The notes: a model not told the origin generated them from the letters alone. Numbered from the stretch's first letter, positions 10,233 through 19,931 are shown. The stretch: 64,000 bases of DNA from Myxococcales bacterium (GCA_029861865.1 JAOTYL010000001.1:320066-384065); one strand, 5' to 3'. Numbers and translations are program-made.

Positions 10233-10549
10233 TTCTTAGGTCATCGTATTGAGAAAGGTCGCACGGATTGCGTCGCCAACGACGACTCGGTGCACCTTTT
10301 TCGCATGACCGCAGGCCGGCATTGCAGCCAAGCTCGCGCGCGTCGCAGTCGAGGACGCATATCCTTCCGCCGGACCTCGATTCTACTGATTGGGTGCGGT
10401 GGTGCTTCGCCGGATGAAGGGGATGTAATCTCGAAATGCACATGATCCTCTGACTTCTTTGCCCAGGCAAGGCGCAACGCATCGGTGTTTACGGGAATGA
10501 CCACAGTGCTCGTGCTGACCGGACCTCCCGAGCAGGCTAAATAGGAGGC

Positions 10550-12259
10550 GTGGATGTAGTTGGCAGGGCTGAGCGGTGGTTGGCGGACGACCCAGATCCG
10601 GTGACGCGTCGCGAGCTCAAAGAGCTGCTCGACCGCAACGACATCGACGGCTTGCACGATCGCTTCGAGACTTCGCTCGCGTTTGGCACCGTCAGTTTCT
10701 GCGGGCCGCTCGGTCCGGGGCCGAACCGAATGAATCGCGTCACCGTCATCCGCGCGACCGCCGGTCTGTGTGCTTGGCTTCGCCAACAGCTTCCTAACGC
10801 TCTAGAGCGAGGCATTTGCGTGGGCTTCGGCGCACGCCGGATGAGTCGTGAGCTTGCAACCGACGCGGCAGGCGTGATCGCGGGCGCTGGCTTCCAAGTC
10901 TGGATGCTCGACGAGATACCCACTCCGCTCCTGGGCTTTTCGGTGTTGGAAACCGGCGCTGCGGCAGGCGTGATGATCACCGCGGATTATGGTCCTCCAG
11001 CCTACAACGGCTACAAGGTGTTTTGGGAGAACGGTGCGCAGATCGTCTCCCCGCACGACGAGGGGATCGTGCAAGAGATCGCTCGGATCGACAGCGTCAG
11101 TAGCATCCCCCGGTGGACGCGCCACGAAGCGATCTCTCAAGGACGCATGCAGGCCTTGACTGACCTAGTGGAGCGGTATCGCGAACGGGTCGGTGCACTG
11201 GTAGGTCCCCCCTCTGAAGCTCGCCGGCTTCCGATCGCCTACACGGCACTTCACGGCGTTGGAGATCGCCTGGTCCGGACGATCCTTGGCGCTGCCGGGT
11301 TTTCCGGTCTCCAAAGCGTGGCCTCGCAGGCGGAACCCGACGGCCGGTTTCCAACCGTCGACTTCCCCGATCCCGAAGAGCCCGCTGCCATGGCGAAGGT
11401 TTTCGCGCTGGCCAAACGAATCGGCGCGGAGCTCGTGCTCGCCAACGACCCCGACGCCGGTCGTCTGGCTGTCGCTGCCGCATCTGACGGGGGCTACGAA
11501 GTCCTCTCGGGAAACGATGTCGGCTGCATGCTAGCCGACGACCTGCTCGAGAAGACCGAAAGCCAGCCAAAGCGCCTCGTCATCTCCTCGATTCTAAGCC
11601 CGCCGCTGCTCGGAAAGATCGCAGAAGCTCACGGGGCACGGTGGGAGCAAACCCTCGTTGGCCACGGCTGGATCAATCATCGAGCGATCGAGGTCGAAGA
11701 GGAGGGCTACCGGTACATCATCGGTTACGACGACGCACTCGGGTATGGCGCAACAACGTTCGTTCGAGACAAGGACGGCATCAGTGCCGCGCTATTGGTT
11801 GCGGACTTTGCTGCTCGATGCAAAGCGCGAGGGAGCACGTTGCTCGGCCGGCGCGAGGCGATGTGGCGGCGGTATGGCCTCTATGTGAGCCGACAGATCC
11901 CGGAGAGCTTTGGGGGGGCTGATCCGAACGAGAAGATCGCCGCCGTGATGAGTCGTTACCGAGACGGGCTTCCCTCTCAGATCGCCGGTCTCGAAGTGGA
12001 AGCCTGCCTCGACGCGCTGAAGGGTGTTCGCATCTTGCCGGATAAGAGCGAGGCTCCGCTCGAGTTACCCGAAACCGACCTACTCATCTTCGAGCTCGAA
12101 GGAGGGCATCGCGTCATGCTGCGCCCGAGCGGAACCGAGCCAAAGCTTGAGTACCTGGTCGATGTCCGCATCGAGATCGCTCCCGAAGAAGAGGTAGACG
12201 CTGCCAGACAACGAGGCAACGCCCTGATCGACGAGATCGCTGCTGCTATTCGTGCGTGA
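10550..12259 (+). CDS. phosphohexomutase (phosphoglucomutase/phosphomannomutase superfamily)
   Basis: GTG start after TAGGAGGC; CVGFGARRMSRELA, AGVMITADYGPPAYNGYKV, ANDPDAGRLAV, RPSGTEPKLEYLVDV. Confidence 0.88.
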   Translation: MDVVGRAERWLADDPDPVTRRELKELLDRNDIDGLHDRFETSLAFGTVSFCGPLGPGPNRMNRVTVIRATAGLCAWLRQQLPNALERGICVGFGARRMSRELATDAAGVIAGAGFQVWMLDEIPTPLLGFSVLETGAAAGVMITADYGPPAYNGYKVFWENGAQIVSPHDEGIVQEIARIDSVSSIPRWTRHEAISQGRMQALTDLVERYRERVGALVGPPSEARRLPIAYTALHGVGDRLVRTILGAAGFSGLQSVASQAEPDGRFPTVDFPDPEEPAAMAKVFALAKRIGAELVLANDPDAGRLAVAAASDGGYEVLSGNDVGCMLADDLLEKTESQPKRLVISSILSPPLLGKIAEAHGARWEQTLVGHGWINHRAIEVEEEGYRYIIGYDDALGYGATTFVRDKDGISAALLVADFAARCKARGSTLLGRREAMWRRYGLYVSRQIPESFGGADPNEKIAAVMSRYRDGLPSQIAGLEVEACLDALKGVRILPDKSEAPLELPETDLLIFELEGGHRVMLRPSGTEPKLEYLVDVRIEIAPEEEVDAARQRGNALIDEIAAAIRA

Positions 12260-12338
12260 GCGGCCCTGCCCGGGATGGCGCCCCCTCGTTGGCCTCATCG
12301 CGATAGACTCCCACTCAACGACCAGGTAGGTTCACGAA

Positions 12339-13856
12339 ATGTCACGCAGAGTTCGTACCGCAATCGTGGGGGCCGGGTTTGGTGGTGTGGCTGCCGCCCA
12401 TGCACTCCTGAAACACGGACAGGATGACTTCGTGATGTTAGAGCGAGGTGACCGCGCTGGAGGGGTGTGGCGCGCCAACACCTATCCGGGGATCACGTGC
12501 GACGTGCCATCCCATGTCTACTCGCTTTCGTTCGCTCCGAATCCGCGCTGGACGCGGCGATTTTCGTCCGGCGAAGAGATTCAGGCGTACCTGCTGGATG
12601 TCATGCGTCAGTTTGACCTAGACAAGCACCTTCGACTGAATGCAGATGTCGTCCGTGCGACCTTCGATGATGCATCAGGGAGGTGGCGACTAGAGCTTGG
12701 CGACGGAGACACCATTGACGCCGAAGTCTTAATTAGTGCATGCGGTCAGCTTACGCGCCCCAGCGTTCCCAAGCTGCCCGGCCTCGACACGTTTCGAGGC
12801 GAGTGGTTTCACTCCGCCAACTGGCCACCACGAAAGGAACTCGACGGGACCCGGGTTGCGGTCGTGGGCACCGGGGCAAGTGCCATTCAGTTCGCGCCGG
12901 CGATCGCGCCGGTGGTAGAGCACATGACGATCTTCCAGCGCTCGGCTCCGTGGGTGGTGGCCAAGCTCGATACGGAATATGGGCGAGCGATTCGGTGGCT
13001 CTACGCGCGTTTCCCGCGGCTTCAGCGGTTCGCGCGGTGGTTCTGGCAGGCGCAGCTCGAAGCTCTGGTCCCTGTGTTTACGCGCCAACCGCCGCTGCGA
13101 GCCAGGATCATAAGCGCGGTCTTTCGCCGGCTGGCCGCGTTCCAGCGGTTCGTACAGCTTCGCGGCAACCGCCAGTTGATCAAAGTAGCCACGCCGGACT
13201 ATCCACTCGGCTGCAAACGCGCCCTCCTCACCTCGAACTGGTATCCGACCCTGCTTCGAAAGAACGTCGATCTATGCACGTCACCGATCCAGGAGATCGT
13301 GCCCGATGGAGTGGTCACCAAGGACGGCAGGCATCACGAGGTCGATACGATCGTCTTCGGCACGGGATTTACGGCCACGGAATTCCTCGCGCCAATGCAA
13401 GTGTTCGGCCGTGGCGGCGTGTCGATTCGAGACGTGTGGAAGGATGGCGCCGAGGCGTTTCTGGGTATCACCGTGCCCGAGTTTCCAAACCTCTTCATGT
13501 TGTATGGCCCAAACACCAATCACGGCACCGGCTCGGCCGTCGAGCTGATCGAGGTGCAGGCGAGATACACGGCGCAAGCGGTCAGTCTGCTCGCGAACGA
13601 TCAGGCGAAACAACTCGAGGTTCGGCGCGAGGCGCACGACACATTCAAGCAAGAGCTCGAGGGACGCCTCAAAGACAGCGTTTGGGCGGGCTGCACCAGT
13701 TGGTACGTCACCGAAACAGGTCGCATCACCAACAACTGGCCGGGCACTCCCGAGGAGTACCGCCAACGCGCCGGCCAGTTGAACGTGGCGGACTATTGGA
13801 CCGAGGCGCCCGTCCGACGAGCTGCGCCAGAGCCCATGACGGCGACCGTACTGTAA
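12339..13856 (+). CDS. flavin-containing (Baeyer-Villiger-type) monooxygenase
   Basis: N-terminal IVGAGFGGVAAAH, GVWRANTYPGITCDVPSHVYSLSF, VVGTGASAIQFAP, GTGFTATEFL. Confidence 0.88.
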   Translation: MSRRVRTAIVGAGFGGVAAAHALLKHGQDDFVMLERGDRAGGVWRANTYPGITCDVPSHVYSLSFAPNPRWTRRFSSGEEIQAYLLDVMRQFDLDKHLRLNADVVRATFDDASGRWRLELGDGDTIDAEVLISACGQLTRPSVPKLPGLDTFRGEWFHSANWPPRKELDGTRVAVVGTGASAIQFAPAIAPVVEHMTIFQRSAPWVVAKLDTEYGRAIRWLYARFPRLQRFARWFWQAQLEALVPVFTRQPPLRARIISAVFRRLAAFQRFVQLRGNRQLIKVATPDYPLGCKRALLTSNWYPTLLRKNVDLCTSPIQEIVPDGVVTKDGRHHEVDTIVFGTGFTATEFLAPMQVFGRGGVSIRDVWKDGAEAFLGITVPEFPNLFMLYGPNTNHGTGSAVELIEVQARYTAQAVSLLANDQAKQLEVRREAHDTFKQELEGRLKDSVWAGCTSWYVTETGRITNNWPGTPEEYRQRAGQLNVADYWTEAPVRRAAPEPMTATVL

Positions 13857-13881
13857 TGCGCGCCCATACCCTCAAGTATTG

Positions 13882-15084
13882 CTAGCCGGAACCGTCTGGA
13901 AAAAAGCCGAGGATCTCGTGCTCGCGAGCAAGTGCATCGCGCTTTCCGAGCTCGATGAGCTGACTCGCGTGCTCGCCATCAAACATGATGAAAGAAAGCA
14001 AGTCCGCCTCGACGGTCGTTCGGGCTGACGCGCTCATCCTGAACAACAAGCGTGGCAAGGACGTTCGCGGAAGCTTCTTCACATGGGCAGATGTGATGTC
14101 CCCGATGTTTTCCGACGGATGAAAGACCAGCGTGCGCAGGTGCCGATACGTTTGTCCCCGCGTTTCCTGCAACACGTGCACGACGCGGTCCATTTCTGCT
14201 TGGTCGAGCGATGATTCGAGGGTGGTCCAAAGGCGATTCAGCCGATCCAGAACGCCAAGGTCGTAATCGAGTGGGTCGAGCAGCAACGCATTGAGCACTT
14301 TGCCGGCCAGGAAGACGACGTTCGGATACGCCTGTGCCGGCGGCAGAGAGACTCGGTTGTCGCGGGACACGAAATCTCCCCCACGGTAAAGGGCAGAAAT
14401 GACCACCAGGCGAGTGGCTCCCGTCCGAATTGCGGGTGCGAGTGGCGTATTGAAGCGCAAGCCTCCATCACAATAATAGGCATCCTCCACCTTGCGCGCC
14501 GGAAACAAGATTGGAAGGGCCGCCGACGCGAGGACGTGTGAGCAATCGATCTGGGTCACGCGCGCGCGGCGCCTCGGGTCGCGTGACGGTTTGAAATTCG
14601 CCTCGGGGGAAAGCTCGGCAAACATGGTCGTGCGGCCGGTGGCGATTTGCAGCGCGGCTACCACCAAGGCGTGAACGATATCCTGCTGCACATTGGTATG
14701 CAGTCGTGCGAACGGAATCTCGCGCTCTACGAGATCTTCCAGCGCCTTAGGATCCAGGAGAGAGCGACCCCATTCATCACCGTCGCGCCTGGAGCGCAAC
14801 AAGCGAGGGGGACGAATCCGTAGGTGGTCGTGCAGATTGAGTGCGCGCCACTTCGCCAAAAGCCCCTGGACCTTCATATCCGCCTGATCGGCATGTGCTG
14901 CAAGCCAGGTTGCGTTGATCGCTCCAACCGAGGTGCCCGTGAAGATCGAAAACGGTGCATGCTCGCCGTGGCGTCCCGCGAGCACCTCTACGATACCGGC
15001 AACGACCCCTGCCTCGTAGGCACCGCGTGCGCCACCTCCCGAAAGAACCACTGCCGTTCGCGGCGGATGATCGTTGGTCGCCAT
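13882..15084 (-). CDS. patatin-like phospholipase
   Basis: VLSGGGARGAYEAGV, FTGTSVGAINA (GxSxG), CDGGLRFNTPLAPAI. Confidence 0.9.
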   Translation of the reverse strand: MATNDHPPRTAVVLSGGGARGAYEAGVVAGIVEVLAGRHGEHAPFSIFTGTSVGAINATWLAAHADQADMKVQGLLAKWRALNLHDHLRIRPPRLLRSRRDGDEWGRSLLDPKALEDLVEREIPFARLHTNVQQDIVHALVVAALQIATGRTTMFAELSPEANFKPSRDPRRRARVTQIDCSHVLASAALPILFPARKVEDAYYCDGGLRFNTPLAPAIRTGATRLVVISALYRGGDFVSRDNRVSLPPAQAYPNVVFLAGKVLNALLLDPLDYDLGVLDRLNRLWTTLESSLDQAEMDRVVHVLQETRGQTYRHLRTLVFHPSENIGDITSAHVKKLPRTSLPRLLFRMSASARTTVEADLLSFIMFDGEHASQLIELGKRDALAREHEILGFFPDGSG

Positions 15085-15196
15085 TTCGACTACTGTGGAT
15101 TAAGTCCGGGTCGAAAGTCGAGATATTGCGTTTGCAGCTGCGTTGTCGAACCCGATTGCAACCTGTAGGAGACTCGCGAGCACAGGTTCTAGATGT

Positions 15197-15652
15197 TCAT
15201 GACGTTTCTGACTCGCGTTTCTGCTCGCGCGAGACCAGTTGTGCGAGGTCGGTGAGCTCTTGGGCCATCCACTCTACCATGTCGTCGAACGCAATGATCC
15301 CCTGCAGCCGACCCTCGGCGTCGACCACTGGGATGCGCCGCACTCCTCGTGCGCGCATCTTTTTGCGCACGTCGTACATCCATTCGGTATCGCGTGCCGT
15401 CACCAGCCCTTCACTCATGACTTGACTCACCTGCATGGTCTCGAGGTCGCTGGGAGCTTCGGCCATGCCTTTCACGACCAGGTCTCGGTCGGTGACCAAC
15501 GCAATGGGAACCCGATCGGTGCCCCGCTCCTCCACGACCACGAGGCAACCCACGTGATGCTTCTTCATCAAACGAGCCGCCTCCAAGACGGTCTCGTCTG
15601 GACGGATGATGTAGACGGTTCGGTTACAAAGCTCGCCAGCGGTCATGGTCAA
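15197..15652 (-). CDS. CBS domain protein
   Basis: Paired CBS repeats: VLEAARLMKKHHVGCLVVVE...VTDRDLVVKG and MYDVRKKMRARGVRRIPVVDAEGRLQGIIAFDD. Confidence 0.85.
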   Translation of the reverse strand: MTMTAGELCNRTVYIIRPDETVLEAARLMKKHHVGCLVVVEERGTDRVPIALVTDRDLVVKGMAEAPSDLETMQVSQVMSEGLVTARDTEWMYDVRKKMRARGVRRIPVVDAEGRLQGIIAFDDMVEWMAQELTDLAQLVSREQKRESETS

Positions 15653-15711
15653 TTCTTTCTAGTCGAGTCTTGCGAGTCTAACATCCTGCGCTACTTCTTG
15701 GCCATGCCGCG

Positions 15712-16356
15712 GTGGTGCAAACAGTGAACGAGACGCAAGCAGCCGCTACTGCAGACCGAAAAGGAACCTCGCGGTGGTTTCGGATCGGATTATGGCTCGT
15801 CGTGATCACGATGGCCTACAACGTGATGGAGGCGGCTATCGCTCTGTGGGTCGGAACGGAGTCCGAAAGCATTGCATTAGTTGGCTTCGGCCTCGATAGC
15901 ATCATCGAAACCATCGCCGCCGGGTTGCTGTTGTGGCGACTCGCGGTGGAAACGCGTGGAGCAGACAGCGAAACAATCGAACGCACAGAACATCGAGTAC
16001 ACCAGTTCGTAGGCGTCACGTTTATCGCGCTTGCCGTCTACGTCACGTTTCAAGCAAGCTGGACACTTTGGAAACTGGAGCCTCCGAGCGAAAGCGTCAT
16101 CGGAATCGTACTTGCGTTGGCTTCGCTCGTGATCATGCCACTCGTTGCGTGGGGCAAGCTCCGTGCGGCTCGTGAGATCGGCAGCGCAGCTCTACGCGCA
16201 GAAGCGAAAGAAACCCTTGCGTGCTCGTACCTCTCGTTCACGCTTCTGCTGGGGCTCACGGCCAACGCCATCGCCGGTTGGTGGTGGGCCGATCCGATCG
16301 CCGCGCTTCTCATGGTGCCGTGGCTCGTGAAAGAGGGCCGCGAGGCACTCGTTTAG
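15712..16356 (+). CDS. cation transporter (CDF-like, short)
   Basis: IALVGFGLDSIIETIAAGLLLWRL ... LRAEAKETLACSYLSFTLLLGLTANAIAGWWWADPIAALLMVPWLVKEGREAL. Confidence 0.75.
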   Translation: MVQTVNETQAAATADRKGTSRWFRIGLWLVVITMAYNVMEAAIALWVGTESESIALVGFGLDSIIETIAAGLLLWRLAVETRGADSETIERTEHRVHQFVGVTFIALAVYVTFQASWTLWKLEPPSESVIGIVLALASLVIMPLVAWGKLRAAREIGSAALRAEAKETLACSYLSFTLLLGLTANAIAGWWWADPIAALLMVPWLVKEGREALV

Positions 16357-16541
16357 CGTGAGGCGCCGCGGCGCCTCCCCAAGAACCGGGGCACCCGTTG
16401 GCAGTATGCATCGTACGCCTCTCCGTACTGCTTGCGAAGCCAAGGTTCCTCGGTGAATGGCGTGAGCGCGAACCATGCCATCGCGGGAATGCAAAGGATC
16501 CACGCACGAAGAGAGTTGCGTCCTGGCGCCCAGTCGACGAC
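16353..16541 (-). pseudogene. remnant of isoprenylcysteine carboxyl methyltransferase (ICMT)-like protein, C-terminus only
   Basis: Below the ORF-track cut-off; reverse strand reads VVDWAPGRNSLRAWILCIPAMAWFALTPFTEEPWLRKQYGEAYDAYCQRVPRFLGRRRGASR*, in frame immediately after the TAA of the 16542 gene; EEPWLRKQYGEAYDAYCQRVPRFL is a hallmark ICMT-family C-terminus. Confidence 0.65.
16360..16377. repeat. 18-bp perfect palindrome at a convergent gene end
   Basis: GAGGCGCCGCGGCGCCTC. Confidence 0.6.
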
Positions 16542-17432
16542 TTAGCGGGAGACGGAACGAAGCATTTGCTTCCGTGATATCTTGATCCGGGCGGGCCTGG
16601 TGGATTCGATGAACTCCGTGAGCGAGGCGACGAAGCGATCAGGAGCTTCGCAATGCGGATAATGTCCAACCCCATCGATGATTTCGAGCCAGCTCCCTGG
16701 GATTGCCTCATGGGCTGCATACGCGTGCTCCACCGGGATGATTCGATCTTCCTCGCCCCAGATGATGAGCGTAGGCATCTGTGCCGCTAGGTGCAGCTTG
16801 CTGATTGCACTCACAGCTTGGCCGCGCGGGTCGATCACTGCGCGCAAGGTTCGCAAAAACGCGCGACGCGTCTCGACCTCGCCGAGCGAGGAGTAACTCC
16901 GCCAGAGCTCGGCGACTACAGGCGCGTTCTCGAGCTTCTTCCGTAGCGCCAGGCGACCGATCGATTCGACGATGCTTCGAACGGGTGGTGCGCAGGCCAA
17001 TAACAGTGCTGCTTCGGACCCGGGAAGAGTGAGCAGCCGTAGGAGTGGGTTGACTTCGGGCCCAAGTCCGCCCGCATCGACCAACACCATCCGCTCACAG
17101 CGCTCCGGATACTGATAAGCAAACTGCATCGCGATCCCACCGCCATAAGACTGACCGACCACGGTGGCCCTTTTGTATCCCAGCGCAACCATCAGATCGC
17201 GTAGCATCGATGCGAACGCCCCAAGCGAGTAGTCTCCTTGTGATTTGTCGGACGCGCCGTGACCCAGTAGATCCGGAGCCAACACGGTGAAGCGCTCGCT
17301 CAACGCGGGCATGACCTGCTTCCAAGTCGTTGCGCTGCCGGCCATACCGTGAATCAGAAGCACCAGTGGGCCTTTGCCTCCGAGTCGATACTTTACGCTC
17401 CTACCGTGGATGATGAGCTCTTGCCGTTCCAT
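16542..17432 (-). CDS. alpha/beta hydrolase
   Basis: VLLIHGMAGSATTWK, VVGQSYGGGIAMQFAYQYPERCERMVLVD, IIWGEEDRIIPVEHA, GVGHYPHCEAPDRF; start MERQELIIHG preferred over 17471. Confidence 0.88.
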   Translation of the reverse strand: MERQELIIHGRSVKYRLGGKGPLVLLIHGMAGSATTWKQVMPALSERFTVLAPDLLGHGASDKSQGDYSLGAFASMLRDLMVALGYKRATVVGQSYGGGIAMQFAYQYPERCERMVLVDAGGLGPEVNPLLRLLTLPGSEAALLLACAPPVRSIVESIGRLALRKKLENAPVVAELWRSYSSLGEVETRRAFLRTLRAVIDPRGQAVSAISKLHLAAQMPTLIIWGEEDRIIPVEHAYAAHEAIPGSWLEIIDGVGHYPHCEAPDRFVASLTEFIESTRPARIKISRKQMLRSVSR

Positions 17433-17474
17433 CGCAAACAGGTTTGTGTCACACGGGGCCTGGCCATTCAACTA

Positions 17475-17512
17475 GACTGATACCATTCTCGACTGTCGGC
17501 TTAGTATCAGTC
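17475..17512. promoter_or_regulatory. inverted repeat in the divergent region upstream of the ABM-like gene
   Basis: GACTGATAC (17475-17483) ... GTATCAGTC (17504-17512), 9-bp perfect arms, 20-nt spacer, ending just before AAGGAGGT. Confidence 0.45.
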
Positions 17513-17526
17513 AAGGAGGTGCACCC

Positions 17527-17910
17527 ATGTCGTTCATGCTCAAAATCCAGTGGGATATCAAGCAGGGCGCAGAGTCCGACTTCAGAAAAAATCAGGAAGC
17601 GCTCTGCAAGGTGATGCTCGAGCATCCCGGCGTAATCTGCTACCACGTCGACTATCCGTCCGAGCGCATCAGCCAGTGGACAGAGGTCTACGCTACCGAC
17701 GAAGCCTTCGCTTCCCACCTCGCCAACGAGAAGGCTAAAGCCCCCCTCGGCGCCGTCGTCGAAGCCTGCGACAAAGTTACGTGTCGTTGTTGGGGTAACC
17801 CCAATGCCGCGTCGAAAGAGCTCCTCGCGGGATTCGGTACCACGTACCATGCAAGTGGTGAGAGCTCGTTCGTGTTACACCCTAAAGCGGACAAAGATTC
17901 CCTAGTCTAG
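17527..17910 (+). CDS. antibiotic biosynthesis monooxygenase (ABM)-like small protein
   Basis: AAGGAGGT RBS; MSFMLKIQWDIKQGAESDFRKNQEALCKVMLEHPGVICYHVDYPSERISQWTEVYATDEAFASHL. Confidence 0.6.
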   Translation: MSFMLKIQWDIKQGAESDFRKNQEALCKVMLEHPGVICYHVDYPSERISQWTEVYATDEAFASHLANEKAKAPLGAVVEACDKVTCRCWGNPNAASKELLAGFGTTYHASGESSFVLHPKADKDSLV

Positions 17911-17937
17911 GGGTGGCTCTACCTCCGCGCCTAGACT
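17904..17937. terminator. inverted repeat covering both stop codons of convergent genes
   Basis: AGTCTAGG (17904-17911) ... CCTAGACT (17930-17937), 8-bp perfect arms. Confidence 0.5.
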
Positions 17938-19157
17938 CCGAAGCGTTGACGGTAGTCTGTGAAGGTGTCCTGAATCTGATCCTCGGTGAGCCCATAGTCT
18001 GCAATGTCGTAGTCGTGCTCGCCGTACTGGGCCGTCGGCTCTTCTGCGATGCGGGCGCGGAGTCGGTCGGCCAGGGCGCCGTCGAAGGGTAGGTCGAACC
18101 GGGTGTAGATGTCCTCGATCACCTCGAGCGGGCTGTCGCGAAGCTCTTTGAGGCGCACGTCGTAGACTTGCGACCTCGGAAGCGCGGTCTTCGCTTGCAG
18201 ACCGCGCTCCATTCCAACGCGCGAGTAGTCGAGCCAGAACCGTCCGACGTCGTGCAGGTCCAGGGTACGCTGAAACTTTGCGGCAATGCGGGTGCTCAGG
18301 CTGCACTGTGAACCAATGGCATCGACGAGCCCTCGATGGGTCTGAACCACCTGCGCGTCGGGGTACACGGTCAGAAGTGCTTGCAAGTTCCACAGGTGCC
18401 ATGGGCACTTCAAGAGCCAGCGTTTCGTCGACCGCTGTTCCCACAGGATCTGAAGTTGCCGCTTATGCCAGCGGTAGGGCTCGACCATGTCCCATTCGAG
18501 CATGCGTCGCGCGTACGCGAAGTCGCCAAGCCCGACGAAGAACTTCATGATGGCCATGTCATTCTCCAGCAGAAAGAAGTCCTCTTCGTAAGCGTCGATC
18601 GTGACGAGGTGCGCTTCTGCCTGCTCGGGGATCATGCTGTGATTCATGGCGACCACGTGTCCGGCACGCCAACGTCGCCACTTCGCGTCACCGAGCAAGT
18701 TACGCTTGCGCCCCACCGGATGAGCAAGTTCCCACATACGCGCAACGCGACTATTCGGATCAGCTGCCAAGACGTTGTGCAGAAACGTCGTTCCGGTGCG
18801 AAACAAGCCCGTGATGACGAGCGGACGTTCGACCTCGATCTCTTGGATATCGGGGCGCTGCTTGAGCAACTCGACGATGCGGAGACGGTTGCTCAAGTGC
18901 CAATGCAGGACGTAGCGAATCCCGAAGCGACCAAGCGTGTTCCAGTCGGTCCGAAGGACGGTCTCTATCGTCTCGTCCAATCGCCTTCGAAAACCACCGT
19001 CGCCGTCACCGTAGTCATGAAGCCCCGTCAGGCGTTCGGCGAGCTTCATCACGCGTTCTGCATCGACCGGGAACAGCTGCTTGCGCAAAGGGTCACCAAG
19101 CAACGTGACCATCGAGAGCGGAAAAGAAGGCCCGAGTGATGTCGGCGCTTGGCTCAT
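17931..19157 (-). CDS. sulfotransferase family protein
   Basis: VITGLFRTGTTFLHNVLAADPN (5'-PSB loop), MWELAHPVGRK, WLLKCPWHLWNLQALLTVYPDAQVVQTHR. Confidence 0.88.
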   Translation of the reverse strand: MSQAPTSLGPSFPLSMVTLLGDPLRKQLFPVDAERVMKLAERLTGLHDYGDGDGGFRRRLDETIETVLRTDWNTLGRFGIRYVLHWHLSNRLRIVELLKQRPDIQEIEVERPLVITGLFRTGTTFLHNVLAADPNSRVARMWELAHPVGRKRNLLGDAKWRRWRAGHVVAMNHSMIPEQAEAHLVTIDAYEEDFFLLENDMAIMKFFVGLGDFAYARRMLEWDMVEPYRWHKRQLQILWEQRSTKRWLLKCPWHLWNLQALLTVYPDAQVVQTHRGLVDAIGSQCSLSTRIAAKFQRTLDLHDVGRFWLDYSRVGMERGLQAKTALPRSQVYDVRLKELRDSPLEVIEDIYTRFDLPFDGALADRLRARIAEEPTAQYGEHDYDIADYGLTEDQIQDTFTDYRQRFGV

Positions 19158-19171
19158 AGCTCGCTAGCGGG

Positions 19172-19825
19172 TCATTTCGAACGCTTTCCGCGGGCGATCT
19201 TTACCTTCTTGGGACTGTACTGTAAATCGGCCTGAATGAGCGCGCCGTCGCCGGTGAAGTTGCGTGTGCGCCCGGTCGGCACGGCGATTTGATACTCGTC
19301 CCAGGTGATGTGGAAGCTTGCACGAACGCGGATCCGGGAGTCTTCTTCACTCTTGGAATCGGCGGGCACCCACTTCACCGTCGCAGGGACGCTAACTTTT
19401 CTGATGATCCCGTGCAGCATGAAGCGCCCCTCGAGCGTTACGGGGACCCACGCGCCCCGCTTGAGCCGCTTCGCTCCGCGCACCTCTTCGACCACGAACC
19501 GACTTTTCGGGTGGTCGTCGATTTCCAGGAAACCCGCGCGGCGGAACATCGTGTCCCAGGCGGCGTCATCGGTTCGAACCGATACCATGTAGACATCGAT
19601 GTTTCCCGATGCCTTGCGCAAGTCGAGCGGATCGACTGAGAGCGCACCTTCAACCGTGCCAAACTGACCCCACGCCGGCACGGTGACCTCCGGCCCCTCG
19701 CAGACAAAGCGGATCTTTCCTTCCACGAGCTCATAGCTCTCCGGAGGCGCATCTGCGTGCGCGAACGAAGCGATTGACGAGATGGCAAGCGCCAGAAGCA
19801 TCAAGTGGTTTCGATGTCTAATCAT
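19172..19825 (-). CDS. YceI-like periplasmic protein
   Basis: Signal peptide; FGTVEGALSVDPLDLRKASGNIDVYMVSVRTDDAAWDTMFRRAGFLEIDDHPKSRFVVEEV. Confidence 0.75.
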   Translation of the reverse strand: MIRHRNHLMLLALAISSIASFAHADAPPESYELVEGKIRFVCEGPEVTVPAWGQFGTVEGALSVDPLDLRKASGNIDVYMVSVRTDDAAWDTMFRRAGFLEIDDHPKSRFVVEEVRGAKRLKRGAWVPVTLEGRFMLHGIIRKVSVPATVKWVPADSKSEEDSRIRVRASFHITWDEYQIAVPTGRTRNFTGDGALIQADLQYSPKKVKIARGKRSK

Positions 19826-19931
19826 GTAACCCCCCAGACATCATTACTAACGCATCACGCGAGGGGGTCCAAACTCGTTTCGGCTAGACCCCAGAAACAC
19901 TAGGGAGCTACGATAGGCGCGGGAGCGCAGA

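Noticed and set aside
10241-10549. Possible small gene in the gap between acyl-CoA dehydrogenase and phosphohexomutase
   Set aside because: Track ORFs here have no good RBS/start and no recognisable protein; treated as intergenic
12740-13885. 381-aa ORF on + strand inside the monooxygenase gene
   Set aside because: Same-strand alternative frame of a clear FAD/NADP monooxygenase; sequence is Arg/Ser-rich with no motifs
16310-16720. 136-aa reverse-strand ORF over the ICMT remnant
   Set aside because: Different frame from the ICMT-like peptide; its product has no recognisable features
19879-19912. GGGGTC...GACCCC inverted repeat upstream of the DUF4019 gene
   Set aside because: Only 6-bp arms with a long spacer in GC-rich DNA; expected by chance
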